Shown: positions 1-7,837 of the stretch, piece after piece
How the letters are laid out: the number at the start of each line of letters is the position of its first letter
Position numbering within the stretch: position 1 is the stretch's first letter
Source: Kaftiobacterium sp035693805
GTDB taxonomy: Bacteria; Sysuimicrobiota; Sysuimicrobiia; Sysuimicrobiales; Kaftiobacteriaceae
NCBI GenBank assembly: GCA_035693805.1
Contig: DASSGA010000017.1
Location: forward strand, 1-29,259
Reading direction: 5' to 3'
DNA: 29,259 nt
Notes under the pieces: generated by a model
Told to the model about the DNA's origin: nothing
Databases searched by the model: none
Seen by the model: the letters and a program-made list of their open reading frames with translations, nothing else
Program-made: the position numbers and the translations under genes

Positions 1-404
1 CTCTGCATCTTCATCGCCTCGAGGATGACGAGCACCTGTCCCGGCTCGACCCGGTCGCCCGGGGCCGCTTCCGCCGCGATCACCAGCCCGGGCATCGGAG
101 CGATGACCTCGCGGGCCTCCCCGGCGCGTGCGGCGTGGCCCCGGCGCGCGATCGGCAGGCGGGGTTCCACACGGAGCCGGTACTGCTCGGCGCCGATCCC
201 GACGAGGCGTTCCTCGCCGGCGGTGCGGATGACCACCGGCAGAACGCTCGGTCCGAGCCGCAGGGCGAAGTGCGTCGAGCCTAGTCGCGGCTCGAGGGAC
301 ACCGGATATGCCGAGCCGCCGATCACCGCGCGGAGATGGTCGCCATCCGGTTCCACCGCCACGATGTGCGTGCGGCCTCCGCGGCTCACGACGAACTCAG
401 CCAT
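1..404 (-). CDS. Biotin carboxyl carrier protein of acyl-CoA carboxylase (3' end outside window)
   Basis: This is the biotinylated swinging-arm subunit that moves carboxyl groups from the biotin carboxylase to the carboxyltransferase. Reading the minus strand from the ATG at 404 gives a frame open to the window edge, with about 134 residues visible. It ends in the biotinylation signature EAMKM near residue 130, preceded by the typical lipoyl/biotinyl-fold stretch around APMPG. The first ~90 residues resemble the linker/BT-like region that precedes the carrier domain in fused propionyl-CoA carboxylase alpha chains. The start is supported by a good Shine-Dalgarno (AGGAGGGG, ~412-419), and the ATG overlaps the end of the biotin carboxylase gene by 8 nt (ATGGCTGA). 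The C-terminus is cut off by the window. Confidence 0.9.
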   Translation of the reverse strand, partial: MAEFVVSRGGRTHIVAVEPDGDHLRAVIGGSAYPVSLEPRLGSTHFALRLGPSVLPVVIRTAGEERLVGIGAEQYRLRVEPRLPIARRGHAARAGEAREVIAPMPGLVIAAEAAPGDRVEPGQVLVILEAMKMQ

Positions 405-1875
405 CGCGCAGCCCCTCCTGCCGGGCCGTCTCGATCCACCGGCGCGGTGAGGTCGCCGCCGGGGAGCCGGCGCGCAGCGGGCGCGGCGCCTGCGCGTCGA
501 GGTAGGCGGACACCGCGGCGGCGATGATCGCCTCGCGCTCGTGGCGCCCCGGCGTCTGCGACGCTTCCCAGCGGGTGACGAACGCGGTGGTGTGCGCTGC
601 GGCGGCGAACTCGGCATCGCCGAGCGCCCACAGATGGAACGGGATCGTCGTGGCGACGCCTGCCACCGCCATCTCCTCGAGGGCCCGGCGCATCCGCGCG
701 AGGGCGACCTCGCGCGACGGCCCCCAGGCGATGACCTTGGCCAGCAGCGGGTCGTAGTGGCGGGTCACCTCGAGCCCCGGCACGATCGCGCTGTCCACGC
801 GGATGCCGGGGCCGCCGGGCTCGATGACGTCCTCGATCCGGCCGACCGAGGGCAGGAATCCCGCGTGCGGATCCTCCGCGCTGATCCGGCACTCGAGGGC
901 GTGGCCGCGGGGCACCGGAGCGTCGCGCACGCTCATCGTACCGCCGCGGGCGATCCGCAGTTGTTCGGTCACGAGGTCGATCCCGGTGACGAGCTCGGTC
1001 ACCGGGTGCTCCACCTGCAGCCGCGCGTTCACTTCGAGGAAGTAGAACTCCCGGGCCTTGACGAGGAACTCGACCGTCCCGGCGCTGACGTAGCCGATCG
1101 CCTGTGCGCCCGCGACCGCGGCCTCGAGCATCCGGTCGCGAAGGCCGGCATCGAGTCCCGGCGCCGGGGTCTCTTCGATCAGCTTTTGGTGGCGCCGCTG
1201 CACGGAGCAGTCGCGCTCCCCCAGGGCCACCACGCGCCCGGTCCGCTCGGCCAGGATCTGGACTTCGATGTGCCTGGCATCCGGCAGCCATCGCTCGAGG
1301 TAGATGCGGTCGTCACCGAAGGCCGCCTGGGCCTCGCCGCGCGCGATGCGGGCCGCCTCGGGCAGATCCGCCTCCTCGCGGACGAGGTGGATGCCCTTTC
1401 CCCCGCCGCCGCCCACGGCCTTGATGAGGAGCGGCACGCCGATCGTCGCCGCCGCGTCGGCCAGGGCCGTGTCGCTGATCGCGCCGGTTCCCGGCAGCAC
1501 CGGGACTCCCGCGGCGGCGACGCGGTCCCGCGTGCGCGCCTTGTCGCCGCAGACCGCCAGCACGTCGGAGGGCGGCCCCACAAAGGTCAGCCCCGCCCGC
1601 TCGCAGGCGCGGGCGAACGCCGGGTTCTCGGCCAGGAAGCCGTAGCCGGGATGCACGGCCGAGGCTCCCGCCGCCCGCGCGATGTCGATCAGCGCGTCGA
1701 TGTTCAGGTAGCTCTCGGCCGGGGAGTTTCCGGGGAGGGGGTAGGCCTCATCGGCCATCGCGACGTGGCCGGCGGCTCGGTCGGCGGGAGAGAAGACGGC
1801 CACGGCGGGCAGCCCCAGGTCGCGGCAGGCGCGGATGACCCGCACCGCGATCTCACCCCGGTTGGCGACCAGCAC
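397..1875 (-). CDS. accC: Biotin carboxylase subunit of acyl-CoA (acetyl/propionyl-CoA) carboxylase
   Basis: This enzyme carboxylates biotin on the carrier protein using ATP and bicarbonate. It has 492 residues: an N-terminal biotin carboxylase domain (VANRGEIAVRV at 3-13; HPGYGFLAEN at 75-84), an ATP-grasp domain with glycine loop VGGGGGKG (154-161), SVQRRHQK (224-231) and the catalytic EVNARLQVEHPVTE (281-294), and a biotin carboxylase C domain to ~440. About 50 further residues look like the linker that in fused alpha subunits leads to the carrier domain, so the usual single chain is split here into two genes. The start is the GTG at 1873-1875; no ATG or TTG lies upstream in frame and the Shine-Dalgarno is poor. 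The upstream GNAT gene stops 16 nt earlier, so translational coupling is likely. With pccB nearby it probably acts in a propionyl/acetyl-CoA carboxylase complex. The accC symbol is by homology. Confidence 0.94.
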   Translation of the reverse strand: MLVANRGEIAVRVIRACRDLGLPAVAVFSPADRAAGHVAMADEAYPLPGNSPAESYLNIDALIDIARAAGASAVHPGYGFLAENPAFARACERAGLTFVGPPSDVLAVCGDKARTRDRVAAAGVPVLPGTGAISDTALADAAATIGVPLLIKAVGGGGGKGIHLVREEADLPEAARIARGEAQAAFGDDRIYLERWLPDARHIEVQILAERTGRVVALGERDCSVQRRHQKLIEETPAPGLDAGLRDRMLEAAVAGAQAIGYVSAGTVEFLVKAREFYFLEVNARLQVEHPVTELVTGIDLVTEQLRIARGGTMSVRDAPVPRGHALECRISAEDPHAGFLPSVGRIEDVIEPGGPGIRVDSAIVPGLEVTRHYDPLLAKVIAWGPSREVALARMRRALEEMAVAGVATTIPFHLWALGDAEFAAAAHTTAFVTRWEASQTPGRHEREAIIAAAVSAYLDAQAPRPLRAGSPAATSPRRWIETARQEGLRDG

Positions 1876-1891
1876 GGAGTCGGGGCGGTGG

Positions 1892-2404
1892 CTAGAGCTC
1901 GTCCTCGTCCTCTTCCTCCTCGCGCTTCAGCCCGGGCCGGTGCACGAGGACGTAGCGGGAGATCTGGAAGCTGCAGGCTTCCCAGAAGCGCAGACCGCGG
2001 ACGTTGCCCGTGGTCACGGAGGCGTGGATGTCATGGGCGCCTTGGCTCTGCAGGAAGTCGAGCACAGCCTCGGCCATCCGGCGGCCGAAGCCTTCGCGCC
2101 GGTATTCGGGGTAGACGAAGAACTCGGCGATGGTGCCCTGCATGCGCTGGCTGCCGGCCGCCTGCGGGGTGATGATCGCGACCGCGAACCCGATCGGGCG
2201 CTGCTCATCCAGGGCCCACCAGATGTGGCGGCTCTTGCCCTGCTCGCTGAAGATGTGGCGGATGTAGGTGTCCAGCCACTCTTCCGGCGGCGGCTCGCCG
2301 GCGATCTCCTCCCGGTAGCGCCGCAGCCAGTCGCGGAACTTCCGGTCGTCGGGGGAAACATACTCCAGCTTCAGCGCCGTCACGCGCTCTTGCATGTGGG
2401 CCAC
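1892..2404 (-). CDS. GNAT-family N-acetyltransferase
   Basis: This is a predicted acetyl-CoA-dependent acetyltransferase of 170 residues; the substrate is unknown. The GNAT core is clear: IAEFFVYPEYRREGFGRRMA (about 92-111) contains the beta-4 strand and the R-R-x-G-x-G pyrophosphate-binding loop, followed by a VTTGNVRGLRFWEACSF stretch typical of beta-5/alpha-4. The C-terminus is strongly acidic (EEEEDEDEL). Two starts are possible, GTG at 2404 and ATG at 2395; neither has a convincing ribosome site. The gene lies 59 nt after pccB and 16 nt before the biotin carboxylase gene, so it is embedded in a carboxylase operon. It might modify the carboxylase or its products, but this is only a contextual guess. 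Confidence 0.82.
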   Translation of the reverse strand: MAHMQERVTALKLEYVSPDDRKFRDWLRRYREEIAGEPPPEEWLDTYIRHIFSEQGKSRHIWWALDEQRPIGFAVAIITPQAAGSQRMQGTIAEFFVYPEYRREGFGRRMAEAVLDFLQSQGAHDIHASVTTGNVRGLRFWEACSFQISRYVLVHRPGLKREEEEDEDEL

Positions 2405-2463
2405 CGTGGGGAAGTCTGCGTAGAAGTGTTCTCCTCCCCGCCCCGCCGACTCCTCTTCATCGC

Positions 2464-4011
2464 CTACAGCGGGATGTTGCCGTGCTTCTTTCTCGGCACG
2501 GACTGCCGCTTCGACGCGAGCACGCCGAGCGCGGAGATGAGACGCGGCCGCGTCTCGCGCGGCTCGATGACGTCGTCGATGTACCCGCGCGTGGCGGCGA
2601 CGTACGGGTTCGCGAACTGCGCGCGGTACTCGGCGACCAGCTGCGCCCGCAGCGCGCCGGGATCGCTCGCCTCGGCCAGCTCCTTGCGGAAGATGATCTC
2701 GATCGCTCCCTCCGGCCCCATCACCGCGATCTCCGCGGTGGGCCAGGCGAGGTTGAGATCCCCGCGGATGTGCCGGCTCGACATGACGTCGTAGGCGCCC
2801 CCGTACGCCTTGCGCGTGACGACGGTGAGCTTCGGCACCGTCGCCTCGCAGTAAGCGTACAGCAGCTTCGCCCCGGAGCGGATGATGCCGCCGTGTTCCT
2901 GTCCCACGCCGGGCAGGAAGCCCGGCACGTCCACGAAGGTCACCAGCGGGATGTTGAACGCGTCGCAGAAACGGACGAAGCGCGCGCCCTTCGTCGACGA
3001 GGCGATGTCCAGCACGCCGGCCAGGACCTGGGGCTGCTGCGCCACGATCCCCACGGGGTGCCCGTCCAGGCGGGCGAATCCCGTGATGATGTTCTGTGCG
3101 AAGCGCCCGTGCACGTCGAGGAAGGAGCCGGCGTCGACGATGCGGCGGATCACCTCGGCCATGTCGTACGGCTTCGCCGGATCGCCGGGGACGAGCGTGT
3201 TCAGGCCGTCGTCCATGCGCGCAGGGTCATCCTCCGCCGGCGCGCGGGGGGGGTCCTCGAGGTTGTTCTGCGGGAGGTACCCGAGCAGGCGGCGGATCAA
3301 CTGCAGGCAGTCGGCGTCGTCCTCGGCGACGAAATGCGCTACCCCACTCTTGCTGGCGTGGACCTCGGCGCCGCCCAGGTCCTCGAGCCCAACCTCCTCG
3401 CGCGTCACGGTCCGCACGACCTGCGGGCCGGTTACGAACATGTAGCTCGAGCCGCGCACCATGACGGTGAAGTCGGTGATCGCCGGGGAGTACACGGCGC
3501 CGCCGGCGCACGGTCCCATGATCGCGGAGATCTGGGGGATGACGCCGCTGGCCATCGTGTTCCGGTAGAAGATTTCGGCGTAGCCGCCCAGGCTCGCCAC
3601 GCCTTCCTGGATGCGCGCCCCTCCGGAGTCGTTCAGCCCGATCACCGGCGCGCCCGTGCGCATCGCCAGGTCCATCACCTTGCAGATCTTCGCCGCGTGC
3701 GCCTCGCCGAGCGACCCGCCGAGCACCGTGAAGTCCTGCGAGAAGAGGTACACCGTGCGGTCGTGGATCGTCCCGTAGCCGGTGACCACGCCGTCTGCGG
3801 GAGCCTCCATCCGCTCCATCCCGAAGTGGCGCGCCTGGTGTGCGGCGAACATGTCCAGCTCCACGAACGAGCCGGGATCGAGCAGGAGGTCGAGGCGCTC
3901 GCGGGCGGTGAGCTTCCCGGCGTCGTGCTGGCGCTGGATCCGCTCCCGACCTCCGAGCGCGCGGATGCGGTCCTTACGGGCCCGGAGATCGGCGATGCGG
4001 TCGTCACCCAT
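2464..4011 (-). CDS. pccB: Acyl-CoA carboxylase carboxyltransferase (beta) subunit, probably propionyl-CoA
   Basis: This subunit transfers the carboxyl group from biotin to an acyl-CoA, forming (methyl)malonyl-CoA. The 515-residue length matches PccB/AccD5-type subunits. Both crotonase-like lobes are complete: NDSGGARIQEG (127-137) and GPCAGGAVYSPA (166-177) in the N lobe, FVDVPGFLPG (359-368), QEHGGIIRSGAK (371-382) and RKAYGGAYDVM (400-410) in the C lobe. The Asp in AYDVM (residue 408) lies where actinobacterial structural work places Asp in propionyl-CoA-preferring and Ile in acetyl-CoA-preferring enzymes, so propionyl-CoA is favoured. A methylmalonyl-CoA decarboxylase alpha subunit is a less likely alternative because a biotin carboxylase is encoded downstream. 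The ATG at 4011 follows the upstream Hfq-like gene's stop by 9 nt. Confidence 0.94.
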   Translation of the reverse strand: MGDDRIADLRARKDRIRALGGRERIQRQHDAGKLTARERLDLLLDPGSFVELDMFAAHQARHFGMERMEAPADGVVTGYGTIHDRTVYLFSQDFTVLGGSLGEAHAAKICKVMDLAMRTGAPVIGLNDSGGARIQEGVASLGGYAEIFYRNTMASGVIPQISAIMGPCAGGAVYSPAITDFTVMVRGSSYMFVTGPQVVRTVTREEVGLEDLGGAEVHASKSGVAHFVAEDDADCLQLIRRLLGYLPQNNLEDPPRAPAEDDPARMDDGLNTLVPGDPAKPYDMAEVIRRIVDAGSFLDVHGRFAQNIITGFARLDGHPVGIVAQQPQVLAGVLDIASSTKGARFVRFCDAFNIPLVTFVDVPGFLPGVGQEHGGIIRSGAKLLYAYCEATVPKLTVVTRKAYGGAYDVMSSRHIRGDLNLAWPTAEIAVMGPEGAIEIIFRKELAEASDPGALRAQLVAEYRAQFANPYVAATRGYIDDVIEPRETRPRLISALGVLASKRQSVPRKKHGNIPL

Positions 4012-4020
4012 GAGGGCGGG

Positions 4021-5193
4021 CTAGCCCTGGACGGACCTCGCGCTCATGGGGCGGATGGTGATGATCCCGTGCTTGAAGACCAACTCGCGGCCCCCGTCCG
4101 TCTCGACCAGCAGGCTGTACGTGCCAAAGTCCTTCAGGACGCCGCCGAGGATCTCGTACCCGTCGCGGCAGCGGATGTGCACCGGAATCCCGGTGGTGAC
4201 AAGATGGCGGAAGAAGTCGTCCTCCATCGAACTCTTCGGCGTAAAGCGGTTCATCGGCTGAGCCACCTCAGCACCTCCCTGTCGCTCCGGCCTGATCTGC
4301 TGCAGCGCCCCGCCGTCGTCCGCCCATCCGTTGTCGGGGGGCGGCGCCTCCACCCCCGGCTCGACCGTCCGGGTCTCCGCGGGCGCGGGCCATGGCTCCT
4401 CGACGGCGTCGGCCGCCGTCCCGCGCTCCGGCGTGGCCTCCTCGCCCGGCGGTCGCGCAGGGCGCGGCATCTGGCGTTGCGGCTCGCGCAGCCTGCGGTA
4501 GTGCGCTTCCATCGACTCGAGCTCTTCCCGCCGATCTCGCATCATCCACCCCCGACGCTGCAGCGGCGATCCGCGCTTGCTCACGGCGTCCAGCGTGCCG
4601 GCGATGACCGCCTCGGCCTCGCTCCCCTCCACCAGGGCCGACCCGACGTACCGGTCAGAGGCCGCGGTGCCTGCGACGGTGAGCGCGACGACCATCGCCT
4701 TACCGGCCGCCAGGGCCACGGCGGCGATCGACTCCACCGTGACCCGGCGATCTTCCGCCTCGAACATGGACTTCAGCGCGTCAAGCGTGGCCTGCGCCGC
4801 GGTGCGCAGCCGGCTGACGGGGTCGGTGAGACCCCGTGCGCGGCCGACAAGCGCGGCCACGGTGCCTTCGTCCGACCGCAGCTCGACGGTGACGCGCGTC
4901 TCGGAGACCGTGATGATCTCCTCGACCCGCTGCATGTACCAGCGGGGTCGCCCCGGGCGCTCCTGGCGCATCCGCGCCACACGGATCCGCCATCCGTCCA
5001 CGGCCAGGGAGTACCGGGACATCAACGCGGCGGCGACCACCTGCCGAATCTTCCCCTCGTCGCCCTCCGCGGATGCGGTCACATAGATCCGATCGATCTC
5101 CCCCGCATCCGTGGCCACGACGCGCGCCGCGTCCACGCCCTCCAACCCTTCCAGCAGCGCCTCGAGATCCTCGGCGAAGACTTCGCTCGGCAC
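4021..5193 (-). CDS. Multidomain protein with C-terminal Hfq-like Sm domain; N-terminal domains unrecognised
   Basis: This 390-residue protein is of unknown overall function. Residues ~321-383 match the Hfq fold: an acidic/aromatic alpha-1 (EDDFFRHL), IPVHIRCRDGYEILGGVLKD (Sm1) and GRELVFKHGIITIRP (Sm2, 368-382), where Lys374-His375 correspond to the conserved YKH of Hfq. The proximal-face Gln of Hfq is not evident. Residues ~1-75 look like a small alpha/beta module ending in YSLAVDGWRIRVARM. Residues ~95-207 form a second module (VTVELRSDEGTVAAL, then VVALTVAGTAASDRYVGSAL). Residues ~208-318 are a charged, Pro-rich linker. Canonical Hfq is only about 70-110 residues. The start is the GTG at 5193, directly after an inverted repeat, with no clear Shine-Dalgarno. 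It lies 71 nt after gerM and 9 nt before pccB. RNA binding is inferred. Confidence 0.8.
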   Translation of the reverse strand: MPSEVFAEDLEALLEGLEGVDAARVVATDAGEIDRIYVTASAEGDEGKIRQVVAAALMSRYSLAVDGWRIRVARMRQERPGRPRWYMQRVEEIITVSETRVTVELRSDEGTVAALVGRARGLTDPVSRLRTAAQATLDALKSMFEAEDRRVTVESIAAVALAAGKAMVVALTVAGTAASDRYVGSALVEGSEAEAVIAGTLDAVSKRGSPLQRRGWMMRDRREELESMEAHYRRLREPQRQMPRPARPPGEEATPERGTAADAVEEPWPAPAETRTVEPGVEAPPPDNGWADDGGALQQIRPERQGGAEVAQPMNRFTPKSSMEDDFFRHLVTTGIPVHIRCRDGYEILGGVLKDFGTYSLLVETDGGRELVFKHGIITIRPMSARSVQG

Positions 5194-5242
5194 ACCAACC
5201 GATCCGACTCGTGTTGGTTGGGGGATTCCCCCGCGCGCGGGG
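5194..5242 (-). promoter_or_regulatory. Nested inverted repeats between the GerM and Hfq-like genes
   Basis: Three overlapping dyads are packed into the 71-nt gap: a perfect 14-nt palindrome CCCCGCGCGCGGGG (5229-5242), GGGGG-ATT-CCCCC (5220-5232), and ACCAAC (5194-5199) facing GTTGGT (5213-5218). The last one abuts the GTG start. No T-tract follows, so this is not a standard terminator. It could be an attenuator, an RNA-level control site (possibly autoregulatory, as for Hfq), or a processing site. Function is inferred; the repeats are seen directly. Confidence 0.4.
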
Positions 5243-5264
5243 TCTTTCCTGCGGTACGGAGCGG

Positions 5265-5765
5265 TCAGAACCGCGGGGGAGTTCTCGGCCGGACGAGCGG
5301 CTCGGCGATGATGACGCCTTCGCCCCCCATCGCCTCACGCTGCTGGCCGTCGATCAAGATCTGTACCCGCGGCGCCTGCGGGAATTGCGTGGCGGTGTAG
5401 ACGATCTGCCACATCCGCCCGAGCATGCTGGCGCTGCCGCCGCCGGATTCCACCTCGCTCGAGAAGTCCGCCCGAACGACGCCGCCCGCGATGCGCACGC
5501 CGCGCAGGTGGGTCCCCGCGGGGATCTGGCTCACCAGCCCCTGCGCCTGTTCCGCCTCCGTGGGTCCCTCGAGGAGCACGGCCAGGGCGGATCTGACCAG
5601 CGCGGAGATGTCACCCCCCGCCACCGTCCGCGCCGTTTCCGCCAGGACGATCGCGTTCCCGTCGGCGCGCGTGAAGAACACGGCGACCTCCACCGCCTCC
5701 GGCCGGGGCCGGCAGCCGGCGGCCAGAACGAGCACGAGAAGCAGCACGGTGCGTCGCAGCATCAC
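5265..5765 (-). CDS. GerM-domain lipoprotein
   Basis: This 166-residue predicted lipoprotein has a basic-hydrophobic signal (RRTVLLLVLVL) ending in a lipobox AAGC, so the Cys at ~18 should be lipidated and the protein exported and membrane-anchored. The rest matches the GerM domain seen in sporulation/germination GerM and in LpqB: VFFTRADGNAIVL, ALAVLLEGPTEAEQAQGLVSQIP with GTHLRGVRI, a VVRADFSSEVESGGG strand, and MLGRMWQIVYTATQFPQAPRVQILIDG near the C-terminus. The start is GTG 5765 or the adjacent ATG 5762. GTG gives a 4-nt GTGA overlap with the ligA stop, implying coupling. The family is not restricted to spore formers, so sporulation cannot be concluded from it. Confidence 0.88.
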   Translation of the reverse strand: MMLRRTVLLLVLVLAAGCRPRPEAVEVAVFFTRADGNAIVLAETARTVAGGDISALVRSALAVLLEGPTEAEQAQGLVSQIPAGTHLRGVRIAGGVVRADFSSEVESGGGSASMLGRMWQIVYTATQFPQAPRVQILIDGQQREAMGGEGVIIAEPLVRPRTPPRF

Positions 5766-7807
5766 GGTCCGAGGAGCGAGATGAATTCCGCCTCGCTCAG
5801 GGTCCTGACCTTGAGCTTCTTGGCCTTCTCCAGCTTGGAGCCCGGGTCCTGACCCGCCACCACGAAGTGGGTCTTCCGCGAGACGCCGCTCCCCACGCTC
5901 CCCCCCCGGTCGCGGACGAGCTGCTCGGCCTGCGAGCGCGTGAAACGGGACAGCGTGCCGGTGATGACGACCTGCTTGCCGGCCAGCGGACCCGCCGGGG
6001 GCCTCGCGGGAACGGCAGGCCGCACCCCCAGGGCGAGGAGCTCGCGCACCAGACGGGCGTTCTGGCTCTGGCGGAAGAACAGCGCCACACTCTCGGCGAT
6101 GGTCGGCCCGATGCCCTGAACGTCACGGATCTCTTCGAAGTCCGCGGCCATCAGCGCCTCGACCCTGCCGAAGTGGGCGGCGAGGAGCTCGGCCACGTGC
6201 GCCCCGACGTGGCGGATCCCCAGAGCGTAGACCAGGCGCGCCAGGGTGGTGCGCTTGCTCTGGGCGATGGAGTCGAGGACGTTCTGGGCGGACTTCTCCG
6301 CCATCCGCTCCAGATCGACCAGCGGCTCCCTCCGCAGCCGGTACAGGTCGGCTGGATCCTTGATCAGCGAGCGGTCCAGCAGCTGCATGAGGAGTTTGGG
6401 ACCCACCCGATCGATATTCATCGCGCCGCGCGAGCAGAAGTGGATGAGGCGGCCGAGGACCTGCGCGGGACAGGACGCGTTGATACAGCGCGTGACGGCC
6501 TCGCCCTCGGGCCGAACGACCTTCGTGCCGCAGGCCGGACAGGTGGCCGGCATCGTGAAGGTGCGCTCCCCGCCCGTGCGATGCTCCGTGAGGACCCGAA
6601 CGACCTCGGGGATCACTTCACCCGCGCGCTGCACGACGACGGCGTCGCCGATGCGCACGTCCTTGCGGCGCACCTCATCCTCATTGTGGAGCGTGGCGCT
6701 CGTGACCGTGACGCCCGAGACCCGCACCGGCTCCAGCTCGGCGACCGGGGTGAGCGCGCCCGTGCGGCCGACGTAGACCCTGATGTCCTTCACCTGCGTG
6801 ACGGCCTGCTCGGCCGGGAACTTGTACGCGATCGCCCACCGCGGGGCCTGGCTGGTGCTGCCCAGCTCCGCCTGCTGGCGGACGTCGTTCACCTTCACGA
6901 CCACGCCGTCGGTCTCGTAGGGAAGTCCTGCACGTCGCTCGACCCATTCCCTCACGTAGGTGAGAACCTCATCGAGCGACGTGCAGAGTCTCGCGTGCGG
7001 GTTGGTCTTGAACCCCCGCTCTCGCAGCCAGCGCAGCGCGGCCTCATGCGTGCCCAGCTCGAGCCCTTCGACCGCCCCCACCCCGTAGACGAAGAGATCC
7101 AGCGGCCGCGCAGCGGTGACGCGGGAATCGAGCTGCCGCAGCGAGCCGCTCGCGGCGTTGCGGGGGTTGGCGAAGAGCGGCTGCGCCTGGGCGTCCCGCT
7201 CCGCGTTGATCGCGCGGAACGCGTCGACCGAGAGGTGCACCTCGCCCCGCACCTCGAGGAGGGACGGGCGATGCGAACCGGTCAGTCGCCGCGGGATGCT
7301 CTTGATCGTGCGCAGGTTGGGGGTGACATCCTCGCCCTGGACGCCGTCCCCGCGGGTCGCGCCGCGCGTGAACCGGCCGTTCTCGTACGTCAGGTTCACC
7401 GCCGCCCCGTCGATCTTGAGTTCGCAGACGTACACAATCGTCTGGGCCCCCAGCGCCCCCTGCACGCGCCTGGCCCATGCCCGCAGGTCGTCCTCGTCGA
7501 AGGCGTTGGCGAGACTGAGCATCGGCTGGCGGTGCCGCACCGCGGCGAAGACCTGCGCGGGCGGAGCGCCCACGCGCTGGGTGGGCGAATCGGGGGTGAT
7601 GTACTCCGGGAACCGCTCCTCAAGGTCCCGGAGCTCTCCGACGAGTCGATCGTATTCCGCGTCCGAGACCTCGGGATCGTCGAGGGCGTAGTACCGGTAG
7701 TTGTGGTGCTCGATGATCTGGCGCAGCGCGCCGATGCGGCGCCGGGCGGCCGCCTGACTCAGCACACCTCGATCGGAGGGCTGCTTCGCGGAACGCGCAC
7801 GAGCCAT
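5762..7807 (-). CDS. ligA: NAD-dependent DNA ligase LigA
   Basis: LigA seals nicks in replication and repair using NAD+. All domains are present in its 681 residues: an Ia domain with HHNYRYYALDDPEVSDAEYD (~34-53), the adenylation domain with catalytic Lys131 in CELKIDGAAV, RGDGVQGEDVT (152-162) and the AYKFPAEQ motif (~327-334), an OB fold, a four-Cys zinc finger (C423, C426, C441, C446), helix-hairpin-helix repeats (~500-590, e.g. IRDVQGIGPTIAESVALFF), and a C-terminal BRCT domain (~600-681). Length is normal. The ATG at 7807 follows GAGGAG almost without spacing, though the overlapping AAGAG gives some room. A TATAGT sequence lies just upstream without a good -35. The gene overlaps gerM by 4 nt and follows the MoaD-like gene by 30 nt. 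Confidence 0.98.
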   Translation of the reverse strand: MARARSAKQPSDRGVLSQAAARRRIGALRQIIEHHNYRYYALDDPEVSDAEYDRLVGELRDLEERFPEYITPDSPTQRVGAPPAQVFAAVRHRQPMLSLANAFDEDDLRAWARRVQGALGAQTIVYVCELKIDGAAVNLTYENGRFTRGATRGDGVQGEDVTPNLRTIKSIPRRLTGSHRPSLLEVRGEVHLSVDAFRAINAERDAQAQPLFANPRNAASGSLRQLDSRVTAARPLDLFVYGVGAVEGLELGTHEAALRWLRERGFKTNPHARLCTSLDEVLTYVREWVERRAGLPYETDGVVVKVNDVRQQAELGSTSQAPRWAIAYKFPAEQAVTQVKDIRVYVGRTGALTPVAELEPVRVSGVTVTSATLHNEDEVRRKDVRIGDAVVVQRAGEVIPEVVRVLTEHRTGGERTFTMPATCPACGTKVVRPEGEAVTRCINASCPAQVLGRLIHFCSRGAMNIDRVGPKLLMQLLDRSLIKDPADLYRLRREPLVDLERMAEKSAQNVLDSIAQSKRTTLARLVYALGIRHVGAHVAELLAAHFGRVEALMAADFEEIRDVQGIGPTIAESVALFFRQSQNARLVRELLALGVRPAVPARPPAGPLAGKQVVITGTLSRFTRSQAEQLVRDRGGSVGSGVSRKTHFVVAGQDPGSKLEKAKKLKVRTLSEAEFISLLGP

Positions 7808-7837
7808 CTCCTCTTTACTATAGCGCGTCCTCCCGGG

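Noticed and set aside
2482..5400. Long plus-strand open frame (about 970 codons) opposite pccB and the Hfq-like gene
   Set aside because: It is antisense to genes with clear motifs; high GC makes stop-free antisense frames common and the peptide is low-complexity Arg/Ala/Gly/His-rich with no family features.
5265..5765. GerM domain as evidence for a spore-forming host
   Set aside because: GerM domains also occur in non-sporulating bacteria, and no other sporulation gene is visible in the window.
7812..7825. TATAGT before ligA as an independent promoter
   Set aside because: No acceptable -35 lies 16-18 nt upstream, so I did not list it as a promoter; noted only as a possibility.
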